Source: an uncultured Desulfosarcina sp. | GTDB lineage: Bacteria > Desulfobacterota > Desulfobacteria > Desulfobacterales > Desulfosarcinaceae | Direction: 5' to 3' | Length of the DNA stretch: 64,000 bases | NCBI RefSeq assembly: GCF_963668215.1 | Contig: NZ_OY764190.1 | Location: forward strand, 1,426,001-1,490,000 | The notes under the pieces: model-generated | The model's database searches: none | What the model saw: only the letters and a program-made list of their open reading frames with translations | What the model was told of the DNA's origin: nothing | Program-made: the position numbers and the translations under genes | Shown here: positions 28,916 to 38,510 of the stretch, in pieces | Layout of the letters: each line of letters opens with the position of its first letter | Position numbering within the stretch: the first letter of the stretch is position 1

Positions 28916-29869
28916 ATGAACAAAAACGCAATTCTAATTATTTTGCTTCTTTTTCTCACACTGTGCATTTGCTGTTCAAAATCGGTAGAGCTGCAGACCC
29001 AATGCAAAACCCATTATACATTCCGCGATGGCGTTCCATGCAAAACTTTTATGCAGGAACACCTGTCGGAAGACTTTCTGGATGTCACCTTTACCAAAAG
29101 GCCCAAGGTTTCCCAAGACAACAATTTCTGGGTATTCACCTGGAACGGAATCGATGTCATCCTGCCCCCTGCAGCGTTTGAGCATATATTCCTCTTTAAA
29201 GATTCGGGCGGCCAATATCTCCTTCATTTGTCCGCAGCCGATGACATCCGAATCAGTCTGCTCGCCAATAAAAATGAATTGTTTGAGGACGTTTTTGCCG
29301 TTTCGGAGATCGGGGAACCTAAAGTGACCACTACGGCAAAAGGGATCGCCGCGACCGAAGCCATGTATGGCGGCCCTGTCCGATTTTCCGAGTTGATGAC
29401 GCTTGCCTACGAATGCACACCCAAAGAGATCACCTGCTGCGCTGAAAAGGGCGAAGAGGAAATGGGAAAGGTTGTCGCCTTGATCATGAAGGTGATCGAC
29501 GGGCCTGACATCGTTGCCGCCTACAAAGGCGTAGGCCGGTATAATGGCTGGCTTACGAAAAGCAGATCAGGCGGCCGAGTGGAATATCGGCTGAACATTC
29601 TATCGGAAAGCGATGAGGAGCACATCTATCAGGCTACCTACCAGATAACCGAAAACGCCCCGTATCATACCTTTCCGCATTTGGTGGGGGCGGTGGACCG
29701 CCATGACGCCGCGCAGCCGCCGGATTGGGTTCCGGCACTGGAAGCGGCGTTGAAAGAAGATTCCGCCGAGGCCTGGCAAGACTTTCTATCTGCCGCCGAA
29801 GAAGGGGGCATCAGCGAAAAAAGCCGCTCATCCGTGAGAAAAATTATCGAGAAGAAAAACACCCCCTAA
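28916..29869 (+). CDS. Predicted lipoprotein of unknown function
   Basis: A 317-residue exported protein. The start MNKNAILIILLLFLTLCICC gives a lipoprotein signal with cysteines near residues 17-20. The mature part is soluble, with no recognised domain. Features include EMYGGPVRFSELMTLAYECT-like text near the middle and VALIMKVIDGPDIVAAYKGV. I chose ATG 28916, preceded by GAGGTGG, over two upstream in-frame ATGs. It stands alone. Confidence 0.7.
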   Translation: MNKNAILIILLLFLTLCICCSKSVELQTQCKTHYTFRDGVPCKTFMQEHLSEDFLDVTFTKRPKVSQDNNFWVFTWNGIDVILPPAAFEHIFLFKDSGGQYLLHLSAADDIRISLLANKNELFEDVFAVSEIGEPKVTTTAKGIAATEAMYGGPVRFSELMTLAYECTPKEITCCAEKGEEEMGKVVALIMKVIDGPDIVAAYKGVGRYNGWLTKSRSGGRVEYRLNILSESDEEHIYQATYQITENAPYHTFPHLVGAVDRHDAAQPPDWVPALEAALKEDSAEAWQDFLSAAEEGGISEKSRSSVRKIIEKKNTP

Positions 29870-29888
29870 CCGTCTTCCATCGGACCGA

Positions 29889-30012
29889 TCATGATTTCCA
29901 GACCTTTCGCACGCTCTCGATGGCCGCGCAGACGACGGCCTCTTTTTCCCGCTTACGGTTGTATACGAAATTCAAATCGATGCGGCCGACCACCTCGTCC
30001 CAGATGGATTTA
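29889..30012 (-). pseudogene. Possible C-terminal gene remnant
   Basis: On the minus strand a frame reads KSIWDEVVGRIDLNFVYNRK and continues about 20 residues to a stop at 29889. Composition and codon use look like real protein, but there is no ATG; it is closed upstream by a stop inside the amidohydrolase gene in another frame. It starts right where the amidohydrolase ends. It may be the tail of a deleted gene. Confidence 0.35.
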
Positions 30013-31281
30013 GGCCATAAACAACCGTCTGTCCCGATCCCCCGCCCGGATCAGGCTGCCTCCGACGATGGTGTGTTCGGGAATGATCCGCCTGCCGCAG
30101 GCCAATGCATGGCCGCCGGTATCGACGTATTCGAACGTGCCCTCGGCAATGGAGAAGAGGGTCAGATCCATGGGCCTTCCGATCTGTATTTCCGACTCGA
30201 TTGTCAACAGCCGCCTTGGCCGGGATGAGATTCGTTCGGTCACCTCTTCGATGCTCAACCCCAGGGCAAGAAATTTCGAGGCGACGTTGGCCAACGTCCG
30301 GCTTTTGAACCAGGAGGGCAGCAGCCACAAATCCGTACTGATCGTGAAATCCATGAAATCCTGATCGAAAGCCCTTCTCGCGGAGTCGAATTCAAAACTC
30401 CCCACACCATGGCCGACATCGAAAAGGACGCCTTCGGCTTTTGCCTGGAGGGCTTCGGGCCTCACGTTTCCGGAAGCATCGACAATGGAATTGTTACTTT
30501 TTCTGAAACAATGGGTGATGACATCCCCGGGTTTGGACATTCCCAGAAAATCGACGATCGATGGTGCCGGATTGCCAAGGTGGTACATCACCGGCAGTCG
30601 CCGTTCCTTTCCCAGTTCCGCCGTCACACCCGCCAGATAAGCCGGGTTCTCGTCCGGCGTGTTCATTGAATCCAGGCGCACTTTCAATCCCTTGATGACA
30701 TGTGGATACTGATCGATAAGGCGACACGCGCCGTTGACATCCTCGACGCCTGGCCTGCTCTTAAAGAGAATGTTTCTATATTGGATACCGTTTTTCCTGA
30801 CATTGAGAAAAACATAAACCGGGATATTGGCGCGCCTGTGACATCGATTCATGAAAGCCTCAAAAGTCTCGGGGCCATAGGTTCCCGCCTCCACAATCGC
30901 CGTGATACCCATTTCAGGCCCCAAAAGATCGAGATCCACACCGACGCCGCCCAGATGGCAATGAAAATCGACCCATCCCGGAGAGATGAAAAACCGCGAA
31001 CAATCGATGACTTTGGCATCCGCAACCCTGCGGCCGGCCTCCTCCTTTCCGATTTTGACAATGACGCCGTTTTCCATGATCAGATCCGTTTTTTCAAAAG
31101 CTCCGTTCAGGAAAACCGATCCATCCTTGAGGATGTATGCAGGGTGTCGGACTGCGCCGGGGGAAGAGGACCGCTTGGCACACCCATAGAAAAAGCCCGC
31201 ATTCAGGAAAAAGGGAAAAGCGGCGACACTGCTGCCTATCGCTTGGAGAAAACGTCGGCGGTTGGTCTCTGGAAGTTTCAT
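30010..31281 (-). CDS. Tat-exported amidohydrolase-superfamily enzyme
   Basis: A 423-residue protein starting MKLPETNRRRFLQAIGSSVA, a twin-arginine signal with a hydrophobic core, then a cysteine that could be lipidated (FFYGCAKRS). The metal-binding HxH is in WVDFHCHLGGVGVD near residue 115. Further amidohydrolase ligands lie in YHLGNPAP, ITHCFRKS and the aspartate of FTISTDLWLLPS. It resembles dihydroorotase/deacetylase-like members. Periplasmic location is unusual for this superfamily. ATG 31281 was chosen because it places the RR motif near the N-terminus; the ribosome site is weak. Substrate unknown. Confidence 0.8.
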   Translation of the reverse strand: MKLPETNRRRFLQAIGSSVAAFPFFLNAGFFYGCAKRSSSPGAVRHPAYILKDGSVFLNGAFEKTDLIMENGVIVKIGKEEAGRRVADAKVIDCSRFFISPGWVDFHCHLGGVGVDLDLLGPEMGITAIVEAGTYGPETFEAFMNRCHRRANIPVYVFLNVRKNGIQYRNILFKSRPGVEDVNGACRLIDQYPHVIKGLKVRLDSMNTPDENPAYLAGVTAELGKERRLPVMYHLGNPAPSIVDFLGMSKPGDVITHCFRKSNNSIVDASGNVRPEALQAKAEGVLFDVGHGVGSFEFDSARRAFDQDFMDFTISTDLWLLPSWFKSRTLANVASKFLALGLSIEEVTERISSRPRRLLTIESEIQIGRPMDLTLFSIAEGTFEYVDTGGHALACGRRIIPEHTIVGGSLIRAGDRDRRLFMA

Positions 31282-31423
31282 TTTCGATATCTTGGCAAAG
31301 TAAACGGGGGATGGACGGTTACAGAAACCCTGCCCTTTATGGGCCATCTTATCGGCTGCCATGCGGGTTGCCAAGCAAAAAGGCGATCACCCCGATTCTC
31401 AGGGAAAGCCGATGCCCACGGAC

Positions 31424-31472
31424 AAGGTCCGGCGCCCGTCTTGACCATCGAGTCGGACCCGCGCCGGACTTG
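31424..31472. repeat. Long hairpin in divergent gap 31282-31626
   Basis: GTCCGGCGC (31427-31435) and GCGCCGGAC (31461-31469) pair perfectly, extended by CAAG/CTTG with one bulge, around a 25-base loop. It lies between the amidohydrolase and hybrid-kinase genes, which diverge. It lacks the core of repeat family A-C. No gene is seen in this gap. Confidence 0.45.
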
Positions 31473-31626
31473 TTGACACAAATGACGTTTCATCTTAGTC
31501 TATTACATTAATGCGCTTTCCTGACATTGCAGTACCCGCGCACACCCTGGCGGCTTCCGACGTTCTCTTTGCGATCGGTTTCCCAATAAAATCAGGTCGA
31601 TCAAACCTGGAGGGCACCGAATCATC

Positions 31627-34260
31627 ATGGCCGGAAAACCAACATACGAAGCCCTTTTTCAACAGGTTCGGGAACTGGAAAAGGTCCTGGCCGAAAAAGA
31701 ACGCAAGGAAAAGGCCCTGCAACGGCGGATTCTGGCGCTGACCCAGCCCCGCGACAGCACCGCCGAGGGACTTGAACTCGAAGATCTGTTCGACATGGAC
31801 GATATCCAGCGCCTCCAGGATGAATTTTCCAGAGCCACAGGTGTGGCTTCGATCATCACCCGGGTGGATGGCAGCCCGATCACCCATCCGAGTAATTTCT
31901 GCAGGCTATGCGAAAAAATTATTCGTAAAACGGAAAAAGGATTCGCCAACTGCTGCAAATCCGATGCGGCCCTTGGCAAGCTGAGTTCCGACGGGCCAAT
32001 CGTCCAGCCCTGCATGAGCGGCGGTCTCTGGGACGCGGGTGCCGGGATCTCGATCAGCGGAAGGCATATCGCCAACTGGCTCATCGGTCAGGTGCGTGAC
32101 GAAACCCAGACCGAAGAAAACATGTGCGCCTATGCCCGGTTGATCGGGGTCGACGAGGCGATCATGATCGAGGCCTTCCGGGAAGTGCCGTCCATGTCCG
32201 TCGAGACGTTCGGGCACATTGCCCAAATGCTCTTCACCCTGGCCAACCAATTATCCGCCATTGCCTATCAGAACGTCCAGCAGGTCCGTTTCATCGCCGA
32301 TCTCAAGCGGGCGGAGGAGGCCCTGAAAGAGAGCGAGGCACGCCTGCAAACCCTGATCCGAACCCTTCCCGACCTGATTTGGTTGAAGGATCCCCAGGGG
32401 GTTTATCTTTCCTGCAATCCGCGATTCGAAGCCCACTTCGGGGCCAAGGAAAAAGACATTGTCGGTAAAACAGACTACGATTTTCTGAGCAAAAAAAGGG
32501 CCGAACTCCATCGCAAGGAGGATCGGCAGGTCCTTGAGGAGGGACGCCCGAGCCGGAACGAAAGCGAGTTTACCTTCGCCAGCGACGGCCACCACGAAAT
32601 TCTCGAAACCATCAAGACCCCCATGTATCGCAGCGACGGCAGACTCATTGGCGTGCTGGGAATCGGCCGAGACACCACCGATCGGAAAAAAGCCGAAACA
32701 AAGCTTCAACGCTCGCGGGAGAGATATCAATCGCTTTACCAGGAATCGCTGAAACAGACCAAGCTTTACGAATCCCTGCTGCGATCCGCCCCCATCCCTC
32801 TGGTGATATACGACCTCGACGGCCAGGCGACTTACGTCAACCCGGCGTTTACAGGCACCTTCGGATTTACCATGGAGGACGTCGAGGGCCGGCGGATTCC
32901 CTTCATACCCAAGGAAGAAGAGGAACAATCGCTGGCTGCCGTCCAAAAGGTGCTCTCCGGTGATCCGGTTTTCAGCATGGCAAATCGCCGGTTGACCAAG
33001 GATGGCCGCACACTGGATGTCCAGGTCAGCTCTTCCTGTTATGACGACGATGCGGGCAACCGTGCCGGAATCGTCGTTTTCCTCAAGGATGTCACCCGGG
33101 TGAAACACACCGAAGCGCAACTCATGCAGGCTCAGAAGATGGAATCCGTGGGACGCTTGGCCGGAGGAGTGGCCCATGACTTCAACAACATGCTCAGTGT
33201 GATTCTCGGCCATACCGAGCTGGAAATGGCCCAACTGGACGAGACCCAGCCACTGTTCAAAAGCCTGAATGTAATTCGCCAGGCCGCTACCCGATCGGCA
33301 GATCTCACCCGGCAGCTGTTGGCCTTCGCCCGCAAGCAGACCGTCACGCCTAAAGTGCTCGATCTGAACAAGACCCTGGAAGGAATGCTGAAAATGCTGC
33401 GCCGCTTGCTGGGAGAGGACATCAATCTGACCTGGCGGCCGAAAGAGGACCTTTGGCCGGTCAAAATAGACGCCTCCCAGGTGGACCAGCTGCTGACCAA
33501 TCTTTGCGTCAACGCTCGCGATGCAATCAAGGATGTGGGGAAAATCATAATCGAAACGGACACGATCATTTTTGACACAGCCTATTGCCGGGAGCACCAG
33601 GGTTTTATTCCCGGCGAGTTCGTCGTACTGGCGGTCAGCGACAATGGCCGAGGTATGGACAGGGACACCCAGGAAAAAATTTTCGAACCGTTTTTCACCA
33701 CCAAGGGACCTGGGCAGGGTACCGGTCTGGGACTCTCTACGGTCTACGGCATCGTCAAACAGAACAACGGCTTTCTCAACGTTTACAGCGAGCCGGGCAT
33801 GGGAACGACTTTCAAGATCTACCTGCCGAGTTATCTGGGGCAGACGGTCGAAGAGATAAGACTTGAAGCGGAAACGGTTCCCCACGGAAACGGTGAAGTG
33901 GTGCTTATCGTGGAGGATGAACCGCTGATTCTCAACCTGGCGGGCAAAATACTGCAAAACGTCGGCTATACGGTTCTCCCGGCGGGCAGTCCCACGAAAG
34001 CACTGCGGATGGCACAGGCGCACACCGGCGATATCGCGCTGGTCGTCACCGATGTGGTCATGCCCGAGTTGAATGGCCGGGAGCTGGTCATGCGCCTGAA
34101 AAGCTTTTATCCTGACATCAAATGCCTCTTCATGTCCGGTTACACCGCCGATGTAATCGCCCATCGCGGCGTGATCGACGAAGACTTTAATTTTATCCAG
34201 AAACCTTTCTCCACACGAGATCTCGCGCTCAAGGTCGCCGAAGCGATGACAGGCGAGTAG
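31627..34260 (+). CDS. PocR-domain hybrid sensor histidine kinase
   Basis: An 877-residue cytoplasmic kinase. After a coiled coil (about 3-40) there is a PocR sensory domain (about 50-225) with [15 protein letters not shown] and [12 protein letters not shown], a cysteine pattern that may hold a ligand or metal. Two PAS modules follow (about 235-355 and 380-495). Next come the HisKA H-box [14 protein letters not shown], a HATPase with [20 protein letters not shown], and a receiver (about 755-875) with the phosphosite in [12 protein letters not shown] near 811. PocR domains sense small hydrocarbon-derived compounds such as propanediol. The gene is alone, so its output is unknown. Confidence 0.92.
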   Translation: MAGKPTYEALFQQVRELEKVLAEKERKEKALQRRILALTQPRDSTAEGLELEDLFDMDDIQRLQDEFSRATGVASIITRVDGSPITHPSNFCRLCEKIIRKTEKGFANCCKSDAALGKLSSDGPIVQPCMSGGLWDAGAGISISGRHIANWLIGQVRDETQTEENMCAYARLIGVDEAIMIEAFREVPSMSVETFGHIAQMLFTLANQLSAIAYQNVQQVRFIADLKRAEEALKESEARLQTLIRTLPDLIWLKDPQGVYLSCNPRFEAHFGAKEKDIVGKTDYDFLSKKRAELHRKEDRQVLEEGRPSRNESEFTFASDGHHEILETIKTPMYRSDGRLIGVLGIGRDTTDRKKAETKLQRSRERYQSLYQESLKQTKLYESLLRSAPIPLVIYDLDGQATYVNPAFTGTFGFTMEDVEGRRIPFIPKEEEEQSLAAVQKVLSGDPVFSMANRRLTKDGRTLDVQVSSSCYDDDAGNRAGIVVFLKDVTRVKHTEAQLMQAQKMESVGRLAGGVAHDFNNMLSVILGHTELEMAQLDETQPLFKSLNVIRQAATRSADLTRQLLAFARKQTVTPKVLDLNKTLEGMLKMLRRLLGEDINLTWRPKEDLWPVKIDASQVDQLLTNLCVNARDAIKDVGKIIIETDTIIFDTAYCREHQGFIPGEFVVLAVSDNGRGMDRDTQEKIFEPFFTTKGPGQGTGLGLSTVYGIVKQNNGFLNVYSEPGMGTTFKIYLPSYLGQTVEEIRLEAETVPHGNGEVVLIVEDEPLILNLAGKILQNVGYTVLPAGSPTKALRMAQAHTGDIALVVTDVVMPELNGRELVMRLKSFYPDIKCLFMSGYTADVIAHRGVIDEDFNFIQKPFSTRDLALKVAEAMTGE

Positions 34261-34332
34261 ATTCCTGCGGTTGAACGCATGAAAAAAAGCATATTTTGAA
34301 AAGTATTCTTCTAAATAATTCCGGAGAAATCG

Positions 34333-34806
34333 ATGAATTATTGGCTGATGAAATCCGAACCTTCGGTGTTCGGCATCGATGATCTGAAATCGATGCCGAA
34401 CCGGACGGAACACTGGGACGGCGTGCGCAATTACCAGGCCCGCAACATGATGCGCGATACGATGAAAGTCGGCGACAGCGCTTTCTTTTATCACTCCAAC
34501 TGCAAGGTACCGGGGATTGTCGGATTGATGGAAGTGGTGCGCGAAGGCTACCCGGACCACACCGCCTTCGAACCCGGCAGCAAGTATTTCGATGAGAAAA
34601 GCGACCCAAACAACCCGCGCTGGTATATGGTTGACGTCAAATATCTCCGACACACCAAACGGGTCATTCCCCTGACCGAACTCAAGGCGCATGCAGCGCT
34701 TGAAAACATGCCGCTGGTGCGCAGGGGAAACCGGCTTTCGATCATGCCGGTGTCCAAAAACGAGTGGCAATTTATCCTGTCCCTTGAGAATCGACCGGAA
34801 CCGTAA
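34333..34806 (+). CDS. EVE-domain protein
   Basis: The 157-residue product is a single EVE domain: MNYWLMKSEPSVFGIDDL, WDGVRNYQARNMMRDTMKVG, FFYHSNCKVPGIVGLMEVVR and PRWYMVDVKYLRH. EVE domains share the PUA fold and bind modified bases in RNA or DNA. GGAG lies just upstream of the ATG. No restriction or modification genes are adjacent. Function in bacteria is not settled. Confidence 0.93.
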   Translation: MNYWLMKSEPSVFGIDDLKSMPNRTEHWDGVRNYQARNMMRDTMKVGDSAFFYHSNCKVPGIVGLMEVVREGYPDHTAFEPGSKYFDEKSDPNNPRWYMVDVKYLRHTKRVIPLTELKAHAALENMPLVRRGNRLSIMPVSKNEWQFILSLENRPEP

Positions 34807-35115
34807 TGAAGCTGGTGACAGGCAAATTGGATGCGTTTATCCAGACAACTGGAGTTTTATAGCGAACCCAATTATATTTTTTATTTGGTCAACCAATACC
34901 TCTCGCAGTGAAAACGATAGCCATTCATAGTGAAAAAAGAAATCAATCCACTGTAATGGCCATCGTTATGATTTGCCGGTTCAAAACCGCCCAACCAACA
35001 TACGCTCAAGGAGGTGGCAGGGCACGCAGCATCAAATTGCTTTTGGAATCTTCGTTCTGATTTCGGCTCCGGGTTTTACGAGAAAAGATAATAAAGGTTG
35101 CAGCGGGAGGTTGCC
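34807..35115. other. Intergenic gap
   Basis: 309 bases, AT-richer in the first half (34861-34960). No promoter pair, RNA or gene is convincing. It likely holds the promoter of the two-gene unit at 35116. Confidence 0.3.
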
Positions 35116-36003
35116 ATGCATCGTTTCCACGGTTTTGCCCTGGCCGTTTTCCTCATCCTGGCAGGTTCGACGGCCGCCACTTCGCAGGAGATCGCCTTCG
35201 AGTCCGACATCCGCATGGGAGAAAACGGCCGGGTCCAGGGCCGGCTGATCGCGTCCGGCGAACGCTACCGGATCGACTTCCAGCGGGACGATAATCCTTT
35301 GGCGCTACTGGTAGACGGTCCCGGCGGCCAGACGTATATCATCGATCCGTCGGCAAATACCTGCCAAAACGTCGCTACCCGGGACCGCCAAAGCCTGGAT
35401 TTGAATCCCATCGAGGTGTTCCGGTCGACCGCCGGGTTTTATGCCCGGGAAACCCGCGGGCGGTCGGCCGTCAACGGGATCGACTGCCAACAGATCGATT
35501 ACCGCAGCGGAGGCGGCCTTCTGATGACCGCCTGGTTCGCCGACAATCTCTCCATTCCCGTCAAAGTAGTCAATCCCCGCTTTCCACAAATGAATATCGA
35601 ACTGCTGGACATCCGTCGCGGCACCATCGACCCGGATCGGCTGCTCCTGCCGGCAGATTGCCGGCCCGCTCCCGGACAGGCAGGACAAGCGTCCGCGGCC
35701 CGGGCCGAACAGACCGAATGGCACATCGTTGCAGGCAGTTCCCAGACCGTGTCTCTGGCGCAGGGTGAGGATTTTACCCTGACGGTCGCCGACGATGCAG
35801 CCGACGGCAAGGAGACCCGCGGGCAGATGATTTTCCACCGCAACGCCCCACAGCCCGCCGATCGGGTAGCGGCCCCGCTCAAGGTGCCCAACGGCCAATC
35901 GTTCGAGCTGTCCTACCCGGCCTCCGCCCTGATCACGGCCGTGGAATTCGACCTTTCCCAGGGCGGCCTGTACGTGAAAAAAGCCGCTGCCGCAAAGAAA
36001 TAG
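35116..36003 (+). CDS. Secreted protein of unknown function (DUF4412-like N-terminal half)
   Basis: A 295-residue exported protein. The signal peptide is MHRFHGFALAVFLILAGSTA with cleavage near residues 21-24. The first half (EIAFESDIRMGENGRVQGRL, YIIDPSANTCQNV, CQQIDYRSGGGLLMTAWFAD) resembles DUF4412-type periplasmic domains. The last 100 residues look like a separate beta-rich domain. ATG 35116 has GGGAGG six bases upstream. It is 13 bases before the next gene, so both are co-transcribed and probably act together outside the cytoplasm. Confidence 0.7.
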   Translation: MHRFHGFALAVFLILAGSTAATSQEIAFESDIRMGENGRVQGRLIASGERYRIDFQRDDNPLALLVDGPGGQTYIIDPSANTCQNVATRDRQSLDLNPIEVFRSTAGFYARETRGRSAVNGIDCQQIDYRSGGGLLMTAWFADNLSIPVKVVNPRFPQMNIELLDIRRGTIDPDRLLLPADCRPAPGQAGQASAARAEQTEWHIVAGSSQTVSLAQGEDFTLTVADDAADGKETRGQMIFHRNAPQPADRVAAPLKVPNGQSFELSYPASALITAVEFDLSQGGLYVKKAAAAKK

Positions 36004-36016
36004 AAAGGACTCGACC

Positions 36017-37582
36017 ATGATCGATTATCGTTCGTTCATCGGAGTTCTGATGGTTTTCGCCGCTTCGTTTCTCATAGCCATGCCGGCAGCGGCGGATTAT
36101 GAATGCAGTAAGTGCCCGAAACGGGATGTCGCCGTTTTTGCCGTGACCGTCCCGCCCATCACCCAGGATGCCATGCTCAGCTACGGGGATTGGTTCATGA
36201 TGCATCTGGCCAGCGGCGGCGTTTATGAAGCCCTGTTCGAGGACGATCCCAGCAAGTCCTGCCTGAATTTCATCGAAGCCCAGATGGCGGTGGAGGGCTC
36301 CGATGCCGGCCATGCCTTCCAATACGGCATGGCCGGCATGGCGGCGCCCGAAGGCAGCATCACCCACGCGGACTACATCGTCACCGGTTCCATCGCCATT
36401 CCGCTGCTGGAACGCGATTACTTCATCACGCTCAGCGTCCAGGCGGCTGATTCCCGGGAAGTGGTGGCTACCGCAACCGAACCCTACGATGCCTCGATGG
36501 ATTGGCACGATAACGGCGAGCGGATTGCCCGGCAGTTCATGCCCCTGATGGAGAAAATCCGCGATTTCGAAAGGCGCAAGCGCCGCGAGAGTCCGGCCGT
36601 GGCCATCTACATGAACGAGGAGGGTCTCACCGTGACGCCGGATCGTGACTTCATCAAGACCCACGATACCGTAAAGGTGACCTATCGCCTGGTGGACTGC
36701 GACGGACAGCCCCTCAAGGTCCGTATCTTTGCGCCCTTTGCTACGCTGGGCCGGCTGGATGTCAAACCGCCGCCGCAGACCGATGACAACGGCGAACTGG
36801 AGCTGGAATTCATCGCCGGCGGCAAAACGGGCACCGCCCTATTGACCGCCGAATTTCCCTATGTGCTGCCCTTCGGACGTGAGAATACAGGCGGCGGCGA
36901 AGGCCGCATTCGAATCGTGGACCATGCCCTGTGGGCCAGCGTGAAGGTTTTCCATGAAGGGCATGTCAACCAGGATGAGGAAGAGGACGGCCATATCGAA
37001 AAACAAAGCAACCACAACAGCCGGGCCTTTTCGGTATACATGTATTTCGAGGATAAACCGTTTCGCGTCTATTATGCGGAAGGCAGCCTGACGCCCATCC
37101 GATTCAAACACCGACTGGCCGGCATCGTGCCCGGCCGATTCAACTACACCAATTCGGGCAGCTCCTACGAGGCGCGCCGATCCATCGCCGGACTGGACTG
37201 GGAGATTAAAGCCTCCTACGCCAACATGACCCAAAGCGGTCCCATCGGCCTCTACCAGGAAGATGCCGATTACCTCACTTACGAGATCGATCCCCAGAGC
37301 AAAAAGGTGACCCGCGTGACCTTGCCGGTGATCGATATGCATTATACGGTCACCCACAACCGCACCTGCCAGAAAAAGGATTACTACCGGAATACCACCA
37401 GCGACTGCAGCGACACCTGGCATACCGAAGAGACCATCAGCACAACGATGCCGGCCGAAAAGCGCTGCGAAGAGATCGCGGACGCCGGCCCGACCATGGC
37501 CGCCGGAAGATGCAAAATCCCCCGATCCGGGAAATACAGCACCGGCAGCACCACCTACGAATGGGAGTTTCATCGGGAGTAG
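36017..37582 (+). CDS. Secreted protein of unknown function (521 residues)
   Basis: The signal peptide (VLMVFAASFLIAMPAAADY) ends near residue 26, followed by a CSKC pair. Residues 30-190 resemble the nucleotide-free lipoprotein-like domain of GNA1162/TolB-type proteins (ADYIVTGSIAIPLLERDYFI). The middle is beta-rich, and the C-terminal 100 residues carry several cysteines (CQKKDYY, CSDTWH, RCEEI, GRCKI) that could form disulfides. Partner of the upstream secreted protein. No known family recognised; a role in cell-surface or envelope structure is only a guess. Confidence 0.65.
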   Translation: MIDYRSFIGVLMVFAASFLIAMPAAADYECSKCPKRDVAVFAVTVPPITQDAMLSYGDWFMMHLASGGVYEALFEDDPSKSCLNFIEAQMAVEGSDAGHAFQYGMAGMAAPEGSITHADYIVTGSIAIPLLERDYFITLSVQAADSREVVATATEPYDASMDWHDNGERIARQFMPLMEKIRDFERRKRRESPAVAIYMNEEGLTVTPDRDFIKTHDTVKVTYRLVDCDGQPLKVRIFAPFATLGRLDVKPPPQTDDNGELELEFIAGGKTGTALLTAEFPYVLPFGRENTGGGEGRIRIVDHALWASVKVFHEGHVNQDEEEDGHIEKQSNHNSRAFSVYMYFEDKPFRVYYAEGSLTPIRFKHRLAGIVPGRFNYTNSGSSYEARRSIAGLDWEIKASYANMTQSGPIGLYQEDADYLTYEIDPQSKKVTRVTLPVIDMHYTVTHNRTCQKKDYYRNTTSDCSDTWHTEETISTTMPAEKRCEEIADAGPTMAAGRCKIPRSGKYSTGSTTYEWEFHRE

Positions 37583-37640
37583 TTGGCGCCAGGGACGCCG
37601 CGGGAGCAGTTGCCGGAGCGGCTGTGATACACGTTCGCAA

Positions 37641-38477
37641 TTAAGAAGCCGCTTTTCTTGCGATCATGCGTTTCTCCTCCAAAGGGGGCGGCGGAACCGG
37701 TTCGTCCACGATCGTGCAGATGGCACCGAACTTCGGGGGGCAGACATCGAGGCAGGTGCCGCAGTGGATGCATCGCTTTTGATCGATGACATGAATGCGG
37801 TTTTTCCTGCCGTCGATGGCATTGACGGGGCACCGCCGGCTGCAGATCATACAGGCCTGACAACGATCCGGATCGATATAAAACGACGGCACACTGCCGA
37901 GCAGTTCTTCGATCTCGTCCATGGTGTAAAGATCATCGTAGGCCGCAGGATTCTCGCGCAGGTGCAAGGAGAGTTTCTCCTTTTTCACCAGCTTGATATA
38001 CGGAATCAAGCGGGTCACTGCGGCCAGGCCCGCTTCCAATTCATCCGGTTTTTCACCCTCGGCCTGGCCGAGCGGTCCCAGCCCTTCGATCTCGCGGCTG
38101 AATTCGTTCATCAGATTGGCAAAGCGGATCCCTTCCCCGGCGGAGACCCATTCGATCCGCAACCGTCGCGGATCGACGCCCGCATGGGCAAGCAGTTTTT
38201 TGGCCAGTTGAACCATGCTCATGGCCTCGTAGTTGCCGTGGGTAATGTAGTGGCAGTCGTCGAGATGACAGCCCCCAACGAGCATGCCGTCGGCACCGTT
38301 GGAAAAGGCGTGGAAAATGTGCTTTATATCGGCCCTCGCGGAGCACATCACCCGGATCAGCCGGATATGCGGGGGATATTGAAAGCGCGACACGCCACAT
38401 AAATCCGCGCCCCCGTAGCAGCACCAATTGCAGATAATCCCGACGATTTTTGGCGGCAACGCGATCTTTGCACTCAT
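37641..38477 (-). CDS. MvhD/HdrC-like electron-transfer protein fused to ferredoxin
   Basis: A 278-residue protein. Residues 8-135 are an MvhD domain (hydrogenase delta-subunit type, [2Fe-2S]-binding): CNWCCYGGADLCGVSRFQYP, VMCSARADIKHIFHAFSNGA and GGCHLDDCHY. Residues 200-250 are a 2[4Fe-4S] ferredoxin: CQACMICSRRCPVNA and CIHCGTCLDVCPPKF. Between them lies a helical linker of about 60 residues. It shuttles electrons to or from HdrA. It starts 33 bases after the HdrA stop with AAGGAGA upstream, so it is the second gene of the operon. No hydrogenase, formate dehydrogenase or HdrBC genes are next to it. Confidence 0.9.
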   Translation of the reverse strand: MSAKIALPPKIVGIICNWCCYGGADLCGVSRFQYPPHIRLIRVMCSARADIKHIFHAFSNGADGMLVGGCHLDDCHYITHGNYEAMSMVQLAKKLLAHAGVDPRRLRIEWVSAGEGIRFANLMNEFSREIEGLGPLGQAEGEKPDELEAGLAAVTRLIPYIKLVKKEKLSLHLRENPAAYDDLYTMDEIEELLGSVPSFYIDPDRCQACMICSRRCPVNAIDGRKNRIHVIDQKRCIHCGTCLDVCPPKFGAICTIVDEPVPPPPLEEKRMIARKAAS

Positions 38478-38510
38478 AGCGGCAAGTTCTCCTTACGCAC
38501 GCTTCAGGGT

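Noticed and set aside
32251..34770. An 839-residue minus-strand frame opposite the PocR kinase
   Set aside because: It overlaps both a well-marked kinase and the EVE-domain gene in antisense and has no domain of its own.
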